From Bacteroidota bacterium (GTDB taxonomy: Bacteria > Bacteroidota > Ignavibacteria > Ignavibacteriales > Melioribacteraceae), in assembly GCA_021786655.1 (NCBI GenBank), contig JAJYMU010000241.1:1-21449 (forward strand): DNA of 21,449 nt, in the 5' to 3' direction. The position numbers were made by a program, and so were the translations under genes. The notes under the pieces were generated by a model that saw only the letters and a list, made by a program, of their open reading frames with translations, was not told the DNA's origin and made no database searches. Of the stretch, positions 6,601 through 15,196 are shown piece after piece. Every line of letters starts with the position of its first letter. Positions within the stretch are counted from its first letter, which is position 1.

Positions 6601-7419
6601 ATGAAAAATGTTAGAATAGCCGCTGTGGCGGGAATGTTTTATCCCGCATCTGCAAAAAAGTTGAGCGATGAAATTAAGTTGATGCTGGATCTGAGCAAGC
6701 CGGACAAAAAGTTTGAATACGTTAACGGTATTATCTCCCCGCATGCCGGTTATATTTACTCTGGCAGAACGGCGGCGTATGCTTTTAATGCCGTTGCGGA
6801 AAAAAATTATAAGACGGTCATCATAATTTCACCAAGTCACCGCGAATATTTTCCCGGGGTTTCAATTTATCACGGCGACGCATACGAAACGCCGCTTGGA
6901 ACTGTTCCCGTTAATAATGAAGTAAGAGAAAAATTAATTGCTGACAGCAAACTTATTTTCTCCGGCGTTTTAGGACATAGAGCCGAACATGCCGTAGAAG
7001 TTCAGATACCGTTTCTGCAGATTATCATGAAAGATTTTTCTATCGTGCCGATCGTGATGGGTGATCAAAACAAAGTTTGCGTAAACGAACTTGCCGAAAA
7101 ACTTTCGAATGTTATGGATGAACAAACTCTTGTTGTTGCCAGCTCTGATTTATCGCACTACTATAAAAAAGCTGAAGCGGATCGGCTGGATTCAGTTGTT
7201 GAAAAAAGAATTTCCAATTTTGATTACGAAGGACTGCAAGCCGATCTGGAAACGGGTAAATGCGAGGCATGCGGCGGCGGGGCAATAGTAGCAATGATGA
7301 AAGCGGCAGACATGATCAAAGCAAAAAACTCTTTAGTGCTTTCGAGGTCGGATTCCGGCGATGTGAGCGGTGATAATTCCCAAGTTGTCGGTTATCTAAG
7401 CGCGGCTGTCTTCAATTAA
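6601..7419 (+). CDS. amrB: MEMO1 family protein (AmmeMemoRadiSam system protein B)
   Basis: A 272-aa protein related to class III extradiol dioxygenases. It has the MEMO block SPHAGYIYSGRTA (47-59), SPSHREYFPG (78-87), EHAVEVQIPFLQ (129-140), SSDLSHY (181-187) and CGGGAIV (224-230). His48, His80 and Cys224 correspond to the metal-site residues of human MEMO1 (His49, His81, Cys244), so metal binding is likely conserved. The start is the ATG at 6601, preceded by GGGGGTGAA; an in-frame ATG at 6559 lies inside the AMMECR1 gene and has no ribosome binding site. It is tightly coupled to the AMMECR1 gene, which fits the known pairing. Substrate unknown. Confidence 0.9.
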   Translation: MKNVRIAAVAGMFYPASAKKLSDEIKLMLDLSKPDKKFEYVNGIISPHAGYIYSGRTAAYAFNAVAEKNYKTVIIISPSHREYFPGVSIYHGDAYETPLGTVPVNNEVREKLIADSKLIFSGVLGHRAEHAVEVQIPFLQIIMKDFSIVPIVMGDQNKVCVNELAEKLSNVMDEQTLVVASSDLSHYYKKAEADRLDSVVEKRISNFDYEGLQADLETGKCEACGGGAIVAMMKAADMIKAKNSLVLSRSDSGDVSGDNSQVVGYLSAAVFN

Positions 7420-7468
7420 TCATTCGGTTTATTTAGAGCTAATTTCTCTACACCCCAAATAAATATCC

Positions 7469-7497
7469 TTGACGCAAACCATAAAATATTTTACTTT
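7469..7497 (+). promoter_or_regulatory. putative promoter of the small secreted-protein gene
   Basis: TTGACG (7469-7474) is separated by 17 bp from TACTTT (7492-7497), about 50 bases upstream of the ATG at 7548. The gap between the MEMO1 stop and this gene (128 bp) makes a separate promoter reasonable. No start-site evidence is available from sequence. Confidence 0.35.
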
Positions 7498-7547
7498 GCT
7501 CTCGCCTTCTTAAGTAACGAAATCAATTAACAAACGTGGAGAGAAGT

Positions 7548-8063
7548 ATGAATAATACTCTACGCAGTTTTTTTGCAATTCTTATTCTTGTTGTAATTTT
7601 TGATACAGCTACCGGTCAAAGAACGTTTGCACAATCCAGCTTTACTTTTAAAACGGATAATAAAACGTTCGTCGCGAATGAAATGGAAGCGGCTTTGGTT
7701 GACATGAATAATGAAAAAGTTATCCAGATTCGTGTTGCAAATGCAGACAAAATCGCGTATCTCTATCTCAAATATGCTTCTATAAAAGATCTTCCAAGTT
7801 CACTCAAATATATTGAACATGACGAAGCAAAAGGTAAAAGTCCGGAGTCCGAAATTATTTGGGTTCCCGATGGTCCCGATAACCCGCAGTGGAATTCGGT
7901 AAAAGGCAAAACCGTTATTACCAAATTGGATTTGGAAAAGAAATTGATTTCCGGAACATTCGAATTCAAGGTTGAAAAGTTTGAATACTCGTCTGAGGGC
8001 AATGGCAAGAGACCCAGCATGGAAATTGCCGAGGGACAGTTTTCGGATATTCAATATCGTTAA
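7548..8063 (+). CDS. small secreted beta-rich protein of unknown function
   Basis: A 171-aa protein with a signal peptide (about residues 1-26: basic start, hydrophobic ILILVVIF, likely cleavage near TFAQ-SS). The mature part is mostly beta-strand: FTFKTDNKTFVANEMEAAL, then an ITKLDLEKKLISGTFEF stretch and an end of the form EGQFSDIQY. That last pattern recalls small Bacteroidota barrel-like domains such as DUF6252; I treat this as a resemblance only. The start is the ATG at 7548, because GGAG at 7538-7541 is well spaced from it; the in-frame GTG at 7536 overlaps that site. It has its own probable promoter and a strong terminator, so it is likely a single-gene unit. Confidence 0.72.
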   Translation: MNNTLRSFFAILILVVIFDTATGQRTFAQSSFTFKTDNKTFVANEMEAALVDMNNEKVIQIRVANADKIAYLYLKYASIKDLPSSLKYIEHDEAKGKSPESEIIWVPDGPDNPQWNSVKGKTVITKLDLEKKLISGTFEFKVEKFEYSSEGNGKRPSMEIAEGQFSDIQYR

Positions 8064-8091
8064 GAATAAACTTGGTTAACTTTTTTTGATG

Positions 8092-8117
8092 AAGGGCTGA
8101 ACACTCAGCCCTTTTTT
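8092..8117 (+). terminator. rho-independent terminator
   Basis: A 9-bp stem AAGGGCTGA (8092-8100) with TCAGCCCTT (8105-8113), 4-nt loop ACAC, followed by a run of T (8112-8117). It ends the secreted-protein gene. The convergent hydrolase gene stops at 8116-8118, within the T-run, so the two genes share the end. On the minus strand the stem is not directly followed by T, so it works mainly in the plus direction. Confidence 0.85.
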
Positions 8118-9186
8118 ATTTGTATGCAGCTTTCTCCAAATCTTTTAACGAATGAAACGGAAAAGGAGGATTAAGATACTCGGCTAAGAATTTGTAAATC
8201 TTCATTCGTGTTTCCTTTGCTAGTTTCGTATCGATTCTATCGAAACTGTGTCCGCCGGGCGCATCTTTGAAAATTTCGTAATCGAATTTTTTCCCTGCCG
8301 CTTTGAGTGCTTCAATTAAATGTTCAACCTCAACAGCATAAACATCGTCGTCGTTTGTGTCGGTGTGAATAAGCAAAGGAGTTTTGAGATCGGCAACGTG
8401 AGTAACCGGTGAACGTTTCCTGTATTCATTCACATCTTGAATGACGGTTTTCCCAATGTGGTATTTAGCCGAAAATTCTTTTTCATATTCCTCGCCGTGC
8501 ACACCCATCCGCATAATCAAATCGCTTACCGGGACCCCGGCAAAGGCGACTTTGTAATCATTGGGATGCTGAAAAATGTCCATCAGCGCAATCAATCCGC
8601 CGTGACTCCAGCCTACTACACCCACACGGTCTTTATCGACTATATCGTAATTCTCGATCATCCACGCGCGGCTTGCATTGTTGTCGTCAACTTCCAGTCC
8701 GCCGTAATCAATTTTTTCATAAAAACTTTGTCCGTAACCAGTGCTGCCGCGGTATTCCGGCGCAACTACAATGTACCCTTGCACCATCATTTCGCGAATG
8801 ATGTGAGTATGGTACGTAGTAAAATCAGCATGAACACCGCCATGCGGCAAAACAATCAACGGATATTTTTTGCTGCGGTCAATTTTTGTCGGGATGAAAA
8901 CGTACGCCCAAAACTTAACCGGATTTTTTGCGCCCATTGCTGTGGGATTCGGAACGTTAGCCGGCGGCGGACCGACGATAAACACTTTGTCGATGTTAGC
9001 TACGTCGCCAACTTTGTTGTACCACTGAATATCGTCAATTGCTTTTGCAAGCTGATCGAGTCGGTGGTCCAAAGCGTCAAATTTCTTTTCAATCAATTCT
9101 TTGCTGCCGCTCTCTTGGGAATAAGCCAAGCTCGTAATCAATGCAGTCGCCAGCATAAAAACTTTAACTTGATTAAGCCGTTTCAT
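8116..9186 (-). CDS. secreted alpha/beta hydrolase, S9 prolyl-oligopeptidase-like
   Basis: A 356-aa serine hydrolase with a signal peptide ending near LAYSQ, a short helical leader (KKFDALDHRLDQLAKAIDD), then an alpha/beta-hydrolase domain. Visible are the oxyanion stretch LPHGG (about 114-118), APEYRGSTGYG, the nucleophile elbow GWSHGG (Ser194), an Asp in TNDDDV (Asp279) and the His of PGGHSF (His313). This order and spacing fit the S9 peptidase/esterase catalytic domain without the usual N-terminal propeller, so peptide or ester substrates are both possible. The start is the ATG at 9186, since GGAG lies 6 bases upstream. The ATG at 9198 overlaps that site and has no ribosome binding site of its own. 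It is divergent from the threonine operon. Confidence 0.82.
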   Translation of the reverse strand: MKRLNQVKVFMLATALITSLAYSQESGSKELIEKKFDALDHRLDQLAKAIDDIQWYNKVGDVANIDKVFIVGPPPANVPNPTAMGAKNPVKFWAYVFIPTKIDRSKKYPLIVLPHGGVHADFTTYHTHIIREMMVQGYIVVAPEYRGSTGYGQSFYEKIDYGGLEVDDNNASRAWMIENYDIVDKDRVGVVGWSHGGLIALMDIFQHPNDYKVAFAGVPVSDLIMRMGVHGEEYEKEFSAKYHIGKTVIQDVNEYRKRSPVTHVADLKTPLLIHTDTNDDDVYAVEVEHLIEALKAAGKKFDYEIFKDAPGGHSFDRIDTKLAKETRMKIYKFLAEYLNPPFPFHSLKDLEKAAYK

Positions 9187-9329
9187 TTCTATCTCCATCT
9201 GTTATGATTCTTTACATTAAAATTCTCTAATGATCCGTATATAAATTAACGCCTAATCCTTCCTGTTCCAATATTTTTTTAGTATCATGCGAACCAAATT
9301 TCAAACATTTCTTTAATTCCAGAATAATT

Positions 9330-11786
9330 ATGCGGGTGTTAAAATTTGGCGGTTCCTCGGTTGGAACGCCGGAAAGAATCAGTAGCGTCATCGATATTCT
9401 TAGCGAATACCGGCAACGGAAAATTCGCTTTGCAGTGGTATCGTCTGCCTTTCAAGGCGTGACCGATGGTCTTATTGCCGTAAGTAAAAAGGCAGTGAAC
9501 CGTGATGAAACTTATCGAAAGGGTTTCGCTAATCTTAAAGAACTTCACTTGCACGCGGTAGATATTCTTGTTCATGATAAAAATGCCGATGAGCTGAAAT
9601 CGAAGGTTAATCTTCTACTGAACGAGCTGGAGGAAATTCTTCATGGAATATTTTTAGTTAAGGAACTCACACTTCGCACTTTGGATTTTGTGATGAGTTT
9701 CGGTGAACGTCTTTCATGCACAATAATTGCCGGTGCGATGAATGAACGCGGCATTGATTCCGAATCCTTGGACAGCCGAACAATTATTAAAACAGACGAC
9801 AACTTCGGAAACGCAAAAGTAAATTTTGAATTGACCGATAAAAATATTTCGGAACATTTTGCAAAGCATAAAAAAATTCAGATTGTAACCGGATTCATAG
9901 GTTCAACAGACAAAGGTGAAACAACCACACTCGGTCGAGGCGGTTCTGATTATTCAGCGTCAATCATTGGCGCGGCATTGAATGCGGAAGAAATTGAAAT
10001 TTGGACCGATGTTGACGGAATATTAACTGCCGATCCGCGCAAGGTCAGCGATTCATATTCGCTGAACGCTGTCACATACGAAGAAGCCATGGAGATGTCG
10101 CACTTCGGCGCAAAGGTTATTCATCCGCCGACAATGAAACCGGCACTGATTAAAAAAATTCCGATCAGAATTAAAAACACTTTTAATCCCTCCTTTGAGG
10201 GAACTCTAATTGCTGAGAGCGAGCAGGAAACAAGTTTCAGCGTTAAAGGTATTTCGTCAATTGATGATATCACACTTTTGAGAATCACCGGAAGCGGAAT
10301 GGTTGGCGTTGTTGGCGTCGCATCAAGAATTTTTGGTGCGCTCGCGAGAGCAAGCGTCAATGTTATTCTGATTACGCAAGCTTCCTCCGAACACAGTGTT
10401 TGCTTTGCGGTTCTACCTCAGCATGGAAAGCAGTCCAAAAAAATAATTGAGGAAGAATTCAAGTGGGAAATCCGCGACGGAATGATTGACGAGGTGATTG
10501 TTGAGCCGGACGTTTCTATCATTGCTGTTGTTGGCGAAAACATGCGTCACACACCGGGAATTTCCGGAAAAGTTTTTCGAGCGCTCGGCAAAAACGGAAT
10601 TAACATTGTTGCCATCGCTCAAGGTTCTTCAGAATTGAACATCTCTTTGGTGATTCCGAAAGCGGATTTGAAAAAGGCGTTGAACGTTTTGCACAACTCG
10701 CTCTTCTTATCGAAGCGTAAAGTTTTGAATTTGTTTTTGGTCGGCCCCGGATTAGTCGGCAGCGCTCTGCTTCGTCTTTTGATTGACCGCAACGTTTATG
10801 TGTCGGATAAACTCCATACGAATATCAAAGTTGCCGGTCTTCTGAATCGAAAGAAAATGTTTTTCGATGAAAAAGGTATCGACCTAAAAAGTTGGGAAGC
10901 GTCGCTTGGCAACGCGAAAGAAACATCCAATCTAGAAAAATTTGTTGAGCGGATGAAAGAAATGAATCTGCCAAACTCTATTCTGGTGGATTGCACAGCA
11001 ACCGGTAATGTTGTAAAACATTATTTAGAAGTGTTGAACTCAAGCATCTCAATCGTAACGCCAAACAAAATCGCGAACACACAAGGTTATGATCAATTCA
11101 TTGCGCTTAAGGAAGCCGCATCGAAGAAGAATGTTCAGTTCAGATACGGGACAAATGTCGGCTCAGCGCTTCCGGTTATTAGCACGCTGAAAGATATTAT
11201 TGCAAACGGCGATGAAGTGATTAAGATCGAAGGAATTTTTTCCGGCACTCTGAGTTTTATTTTTAACACGTTGAAAGAGAAAGACAGCTTCAGCGAGGTT
11301 GTTAAACTTGCCAAAGAACGCGGTTACACAGAACCCGATCCGCGCGACGATTTGAGCGGACTTGACATGGCGCGGAAGCTTTTAATCTTAATCCGTGAAT
11401 CGGGATTTCAGTTTGAGCTGAAAGACATCGAGATTGAAAAATTAATTTCTCGTGAATCGGAAAAAGCAAAAAGCATTGATGAATTTTTTGAACGATTGAG
11501 GAAAGATGACGGTCGAATTATTCAAAGAAAGAAAAATGCAGCTGCGAGAAACTGTATGCTGAGTTACATTGCCAGATATGAAAACGGCAAAGCGAGGTTG
11601 GCTATCGAAGAGATAGATAAAAACCATCCGTTCTCTAATCTAACCAACAGCGAAAACATTGTTGCTTTCACCACGAAAAATTATTGGAGAAATCCTCTCA
11701 TCATTCGTGGTCAAGGCGCCGGCGCGGATTTTACGGCGACGGGAATCCTTTCGGACATTCTAAGAATTTCAAATTACTTGAGCTAA
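9330..11786 (+). CDS. thrA: bifunctional aspartokinase / homoserine dehydrogenase
   Basis: Catalyses the first and third steps from aspartate to homoserine. Length 818 aa, close to E. coli ThrA (820). The kinase domain (1-300) has KFGGSSVG (5-12), FGERLS (124-129), TLGRGGSDYSA (200-210) and WTDVDGILTADPR (225-237). Two ACT-type regulatory units follow (about 315-390 and 395-465), with LITQASSEHS and AIAQGSSELN, the kind of motifs that bind threonine in this family, so feedback inhibition is likely. The dehydrogenase domain (466-818) has the nucleotide-binding VGPGLVGSAL (471-480), VDCTATGN, TPNK (577-580), GTLSFIFNTL and PDPRDDLSGLDMARK, with Lys683 as probable catalytic lysine. It is the first gene of a four-gene operon. 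No leader peptide rich in Thr or Ile codons is visible in the 131 bp upstream. The ribosome binding site is weak. Confidence 0.95.
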   Translation: MRVLKFGGSSVGTPERISSVIDILSEYRQRKIRFAVVSSAFQGVTDGLIAVSKKAVNRDETYRKGFANLKELHLHAVDILVHDKNADELKSKVNLLLNELEEILHGIFLVKELTLRTLDFVMSFGERLSCTIIAGAMNERGIDSESLDSRTIIKTDDNFGNAKVNFELTDKNISEHFAKHKKIQIVTGFIGSTDKGETTTLGRGGSDYSASIIGAALNAEEIEIWTDVDGILTADPRKVSDSYSLNAVTYEEAMEMSHFGAKVIHPPTMKPALIKKIPIRIKNTFNPSFEGTLIAESEQETSFSVKGISSIDDITLLRITGSGMVGVVGVASRIFGALARASVNVILITQASSEHSVCFAVLPQHGKQSKKIIEEEFKWEIRDGMIDEVIVEPDVSIIAVVGENMRHTPGISGKVFRALGKNGINIVAIAQGSSELNISLVIPKADLKKALNVLHNSLFLSKRKVLNLFLVGPGLVGSALLRLLIDRNVYVSDKLHTNIKVAGLLNRKKMFFDEKGIDLKSWEASLGNAKETSNLEKFVERMKEMNLPNSILVDCTATGNVVKHYLEVLNSSISIVTPNKIANTQGYDQFIALKEAASKKNVQFRYGTNVGSALPVISTLKDIIANGDEVIKIEGIFSGTLSFIFNTLKEKDSFSEVVKLAKERGYTEPDPRDDLSGLDMARKLLILIRESGFQFELKDIEIEKLISRESEKAKSIDEFFERLRKDDGRIIQRKKNAAARNCMLSYIARYENGKARLAIEEIDKNHPFSNLTNSENIVAFTTKNYWRNPLIIRGQGAGADFTATGILSDILRISNYLS

Positions 11787-11788
11787 AC

Positions 11789-12838
11789 ATGAGCCAGACA
11801 AAGAAAACTAATGTTGCGATTTTAGGCGCAACAGGTAGTGTGGGACAAAAATTTATTGAACTGCTTTCAAATCATCCGTGGTTTGAGATTGCGGAACTTG
11901 CCGCGTCTGATAAATCTGCGGGGAAAAAATACAGCGAAGCCGTGAACTGGGTAATGCAAACGACGCTGGATAAAAAGATTGCTGCAATGGAAGTTTTGAA
12001 ATGCGAACCTAATCTAAAATCAAAAATTGTTTTCTCTGCGCTAGACGCTTCCGTTGCCGGGACTATAGAAGAAGATTTTGCGAAAGCAGGCTACATTGTT
12101 ATTTCGAACGCGCGCAACCACCGTTTTGATGACGACGTTCCGTTGATGGTGCCGGAGATTAATTCCGATCATCTCGAACTAGTGAAGGTTCAGAAGTTTG
12201 GTAAAGGAGCAATTGTAACCAACCCAAACTGCTCAACGATTGGTTTGGTAATGGCGCTCAAACCGCTTGCCGATAAATTCGGAATCGAATCCGTGAATGT
12301 TGTAACAATGCAGGCAATTTCCGGCGGCGGTTATCCCGGCGTCCCCAGCATGGATATTATTGATAACGTAATACCTTTCATCGGCGGTGAAGAAGAAAAA
12401 ATGGAAAAGGAACCGAGAAAAATCCTCGGATCGCTGAGTGGCGGCAAAGTTGAATATGCTCACATAACAGTAAGCGCGCAATGCAACCGCGTCAGTGTTA
12501 TCGATGGGCATATGGAAGTCGTTCAAGTAAAATTGAAAAAGAAAGTTTCGAAAGAAGAAATTATCGAAGCATGGAATAACTTTTCCGGTGAGCCGCAGAA
12601 ACTTAATTTGCCATTTGCGCCGGCACAGCCAATAATTTATTTGGAAGGAGAAAAATATCCGCAGCCGAAACTTCACAGAAATTTGGGAAACGGTATGGCT
12701 GTTTCGGTTGGTCGTCTCCGCGAATGTCCGCTCTTCGATTACAAGTTTGTTGTTCTCTCTCACAACACCGTGCGTGGCGCTACGGGCGGAACAATTTTAA
12801 TTGCAGAATTGATGAAAGCAAAAGGTTATCTGGATTAA
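11789..12838 (+). CDS. asd: aspartate-semialdehyde dehydrogenase, archaeal/fungal type
   Basis: Reduces aspartyl phosphate to aspartate semialdehyde, the step between the two ThrA activities. 349 aa. It has the NADP-binding GATGSVGQKF (13-22), the catalytic cysteine in TNPNCST (Cys148), SGGGYPGVPS (178-187) and DGHMEVV (His241 as acid/base). The text matches the archaeal/fungal (HOM2-like) branch of the enzyme, not the classical enterobacterial one. The start is the ATG at 11789, two bases after the thrA stop; the frame stays open upstream to 11684, but that part lies within thrA and carries no family sequence. The homoserine kinase gene follows after 3 bp. The product is also a branch point for lysine, but no dap gene lies in this window. 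Confidence 0.93.
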   Translation: MSQTKKTNVAILGATGSVGQKFIELLSNHPWFEIAELAASDKSAGKKYSEAVNWVMQTTLDKKIAAMEVLKCEPNLKSKIVFSALDASVAGTIEEDFAKAGYIVISNARNHRFDDDVPLMVPEINSDHLELVKVQKFGKGAIVTNPNCSTIGLVMALKPLADKFGIESVNVVTMQAISGGGYPGVPSMDIIDNVIPFIGGEEEKMEKEPRKILGSLSGGKVEYAHITVSAQCNRVSVIDGHMEVVQVKLKKKVSKEEIIEAWNNFSGEPQKLNLPFAPAQPIIYLEGEKYPQPKLHRNLGNGMAVSVGRLRECPLFDYKFVVLSHNTVRGATGGTILIAELMKAKGYLD

Positions 12839-12841
12839 TCT

Positions 12842-13777
12842 ATGGGTGATAAAAGTATAAAAGTTACCGCGCCGGCTACCGTGTCCAACGTCGGACCCGG
12901 ATTCGACATAATGGGATTCGCGCTCGACATAGCTGTTGAAGAAATGGTTGTGAGAATTAAGAGCAAGCCCGGAATCAGAATCAAGAAAATTACCGGCGAT
13001 AAAAAGGGTCTGCCGCTCAACGTTAAGAAAAATACTGCTACCGTTGCGCTTTCACACATGCTTGCGAAATTGGAAATGAACATTGGCGTTGAACTGGAGA
13101 TCAGAAAAAAAATGATTTCGGGAAGCGGGCTCGGTTCAAGCGCGGCAAGTGCGGTTGCGGCGCCGTTTGCATTGAACGAATTATTGGATCGTCCTTTCAG
13201 CAAAAAAGATTTAATGGAATTCGCATTGCTCGGCGAAGAAGTCGCTTCCGGTTGCATTCATGCGGATAATGTTGCGCCGTGTCTTTACGGCGGATTCATT
13301 TTGATTCGCGGTTACAATCCGACCGACATAATTCAGATCGAGCCGCCGAAGAAACTTCACTGCACAATTTTACATCCGCAGTTCGAGATCAAAACATCCG
13401 AAGCGAGAAAATTGATCAAGCAGAATTATTCTTTGAAAGACATCATTGCTCAAAGCGGAAACGCCGCCGGTCTAATTGCCGGTTTGATGAAAGGCGATTA
13501 CGGTTTAATCAAACGCTCGTTGAAAGACGTGATTGCGGAACCGGCGCGCGCGCAATTGATTCCCGGTTTTTACGAAATAAAAGAAGCTGCAATGAATGCC
13601 GGTTCGATCGGCTGCAGTATTTCAGGTTCCGGTCCGGCAATATTTGCATTCAGTACTTCGTATGAAAAAGGAATTGAAATCGGAAAAGCAATGAAGAAAG
13701 TTTCATCGGAACGTGTGAAGAAAAATATTGTGTACGTTTCACCGATCAACACAGTCGGTCCCAAAATAATCGGTTAG
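12842..13777 (+). CDS. thrB: homoserine kinase
   Basis: Phosphorylates homoserine to O-phosphohomoserine. 311 aa, a normal length for the GHMP kinase family. N-terminal substrate motif VTAPATVSNVGPGFDIMGFA (8-27), ATP-binding GSGLGSSAAS (94-103) and C-terminal GSIGCSISGSGPAIFAF glycine-rich block. It starts 3 bases after the asd stop and ends 1 base before thrC, so it is translated as part of the same message. No odd features. Confidence 0.95.
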   Translation: MGDKSIKVTAPATVSNVGPGFDIMGFALDIAVEEMVVRIKSKPGIRIKKITGDKKGLPLNVKKNTATVALSHMLAKLEMNIGVELEIRKKMISGSGLGSSAASAVAAPFALNELLDRPFSKKDLMEFALLGEEVASGCIHADNVAPCLYGGFILIRGYNPTDIIQIEPPKKLHCTILHPQFEIKTSEARKLIKQNYSLKDIIAQSGNAAGLIAGLMKGDYGLIKRSLKDVIAEPARAQLIPGFYEIKEAAMNAGSIGCSISGSGPAIFAFSTSYEKGIEIGKAMKKVSSERVKKNIVYVSPINTVGPKIIG

Positions 13778-13778
13778 T

Positions 13779-15086
13779 ATGAAGTACTTCAGCACCCGAG
13801 ACAGAAATAGTTTTGTTTCTTTTAGAGATGCGGTGATGCACGGTCTCGCTTCAGACGGCGGACTATTCCTTCCGGAAGAAATTCCTTCGTTTCCAAAATC
13901 TTTTTGGGAAAGTCTTCACTCGATTTCATTTCAAGAAATCGGTTATCAAACCGCAAAACTGTTTATCGGCGACGAGATTAGCGAGCCGAAGCTTCAAGAA
14001 ATCATACAACGTTCCATAAACTTTCCCGCTCCGCTTGTCAATCTGAACGATCAAATGCATGTGCTCGAACTTTTCCATGGACCGACTCTTGCGTTCAAAG
14101 ATTTCGGCGCGCAGTTCATGGCAAGAACGATGGAGCATTTTGTTAAAGATGATAACCGCGAGCTGGTAATTCTCGTCGCAACGTCCGGCGATACGGGTAG
14201 TGCAGTTGCACACGGATTTTACGGAGTTGAAGGAATTAAAGTTTTCCTTTTGTATCCGAGCGGAAAAGTGAGTGCGATACAAGAGAAACAATTGACCACT
14301 CTCGATAAAAATATTGTCGCGCTGGAAATACACGGAACGTTTGACGATTGTCAGCATCTGGTTAAATCCGCGTTCACCGATGACGATTTGAAAGAGAAAT
14401 TAAATCTTAGCTCAGCAAACTCGATTAACATTGCGCGGCTCATTCCGCAATCATTCTATTATATAAATGCGGTGAAGCAGTTGAAATCCTCCGGCAAAGA
14501 AATTATCGTGTCGGTTCCTTCGGGCAATCTCGGAAATATCACCGCGGGATTGATCGCAAAGCACATGGGTCTGCCGATCGCAAAATTTATCGCTGCAACA
14601 AATTCGAACGACGTGTTCACGAAGTATCTTTCCTCCGGCAAGTTCGAACCGCGAAAATCGGTTCAGACATACTCCAACGCAATGGATGTCGGCAATCCGA
14701 GTAACCTTGAACGGGTAAGAAGTTTATTCGGCGATGATTTAGAAGAAATGAAAAGCGAGATCGCCTCGTTCAGTTTTAATGACGATGAAACGGTAAGCGG
14801 AATAAAAGAAGTGTACGATAAATTCGGTTACGTTATCGATCCGCATGGTTCCGTTGGTTATCATGCCATGAAAAAATATTTGTCGCTGCAGAACAAAAAA
14901 GATTACGATGCAATCGTAGTTGAAACCGCGCATCCGGCAAAGTTTAAGGGTGTAGTGGAAAACACAATCAACCGTGAAATAGAAATGCCCGAACGACTTG
15001 CTGAATGCATAAAGATGAAAAAACATTCGATCATCCTTGACAGCAAGTTTGAGACTTTCAAAGATTTTCTGTTAAGCACACGCTAA
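13779..15086 (+). CDS. thrC: threonine synthase
   Basis: A PLP enzyme converting O-phosphohomoserine to threonine. 435 aa, E. coli/fungal-type threonine synthase with the N-terminal MKYFSTRDRN and SDGGLFLPEEIP blocks. The PLP lysine is Lys107 in HGPTLAFKDFGAQF; ATSGDTGSAVAHGF (about 129-142) and VPSGNLGNITAG form the phosphate-binding regions, and the C-terminal ETAHPAKF is also typical. The start is the ATG at 13779, one base after thrB. It is the last gene of the operon; 110 bp of AT-rich sequence without a clear terminator separate it from the next gene. Confidence 0.95.
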   Translation: MKYFSTRDRNSFVSFRDAVMHGLASDGGLFLPEEIPSFPKSFWESLHSISFQEIGYQTAKLFIGDEISEPKLQEIIQRSINFPAPLVNLNDQMHVLELFHGPTLAFKDFGAQFMARTMEHFVKDDNRELVILVATSGDTGSAVAHGFYGVEGIKVFLLYPSGKVSAIQEKQLTTLDKNIVALEIHGTFDDCQHLVKSAFTDDDLKEKLNLSSANSINIARLIPQSFYYINAVKQLKSSGKEIIVSVPSGNLGNITAGLIAKHMGLPIAKFIAATNSNDVFTKYLSSGKFEPRKSVQTYSNAMDVGNPSNLERVRSLFGDDLEEMKSEIASFSFNDDETVSGIKEVYDKFGYVIDPHGSVGYHAMKKYLSLQNKKDYDAIVVETAHPAKFKGVVENTINREIEMPERLAECIKMKKHSIILDSKFETFKDFLLSTR

Positions 15087-15196
15087 ACAAGTCAAACTTT
15101 CACTTCCACTATCCAATTTTATTTCATCCTGGCATTGAATTAAGAATTCATTTCAGATAAATTCTAGTAAAAGTTTTCACACTAAAAGGAAATGCA

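Noticed and set aside
8437..9207. 256-codon open frame on the plus strand
   Set aside because: It is antisense to the serine hydrolase, whose catalytic motifs and signal peptide are intact; the translated text is rich in His, Asn and Arg with no recognisable family.
9199..9329. Threonine/isoleucine leader peptide and attenuator before thrA
   Set aside because: No short open frame rich in Thr or Ile codons and no hairpin with T-run is visible.
11684..11788. Upstream extension of asd overlapping thrA
   Set aside because: The extra residues are basic and without family similarity; they are thrA read in another frame. The ATG at 11789 gives the normal N-terminus.
12233..12763. 176-codon open frame on the minus strand
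   Set aside because: Shadow of asd; the sense frame carries all ASADH motifs and the antisense text looks compositionally random.
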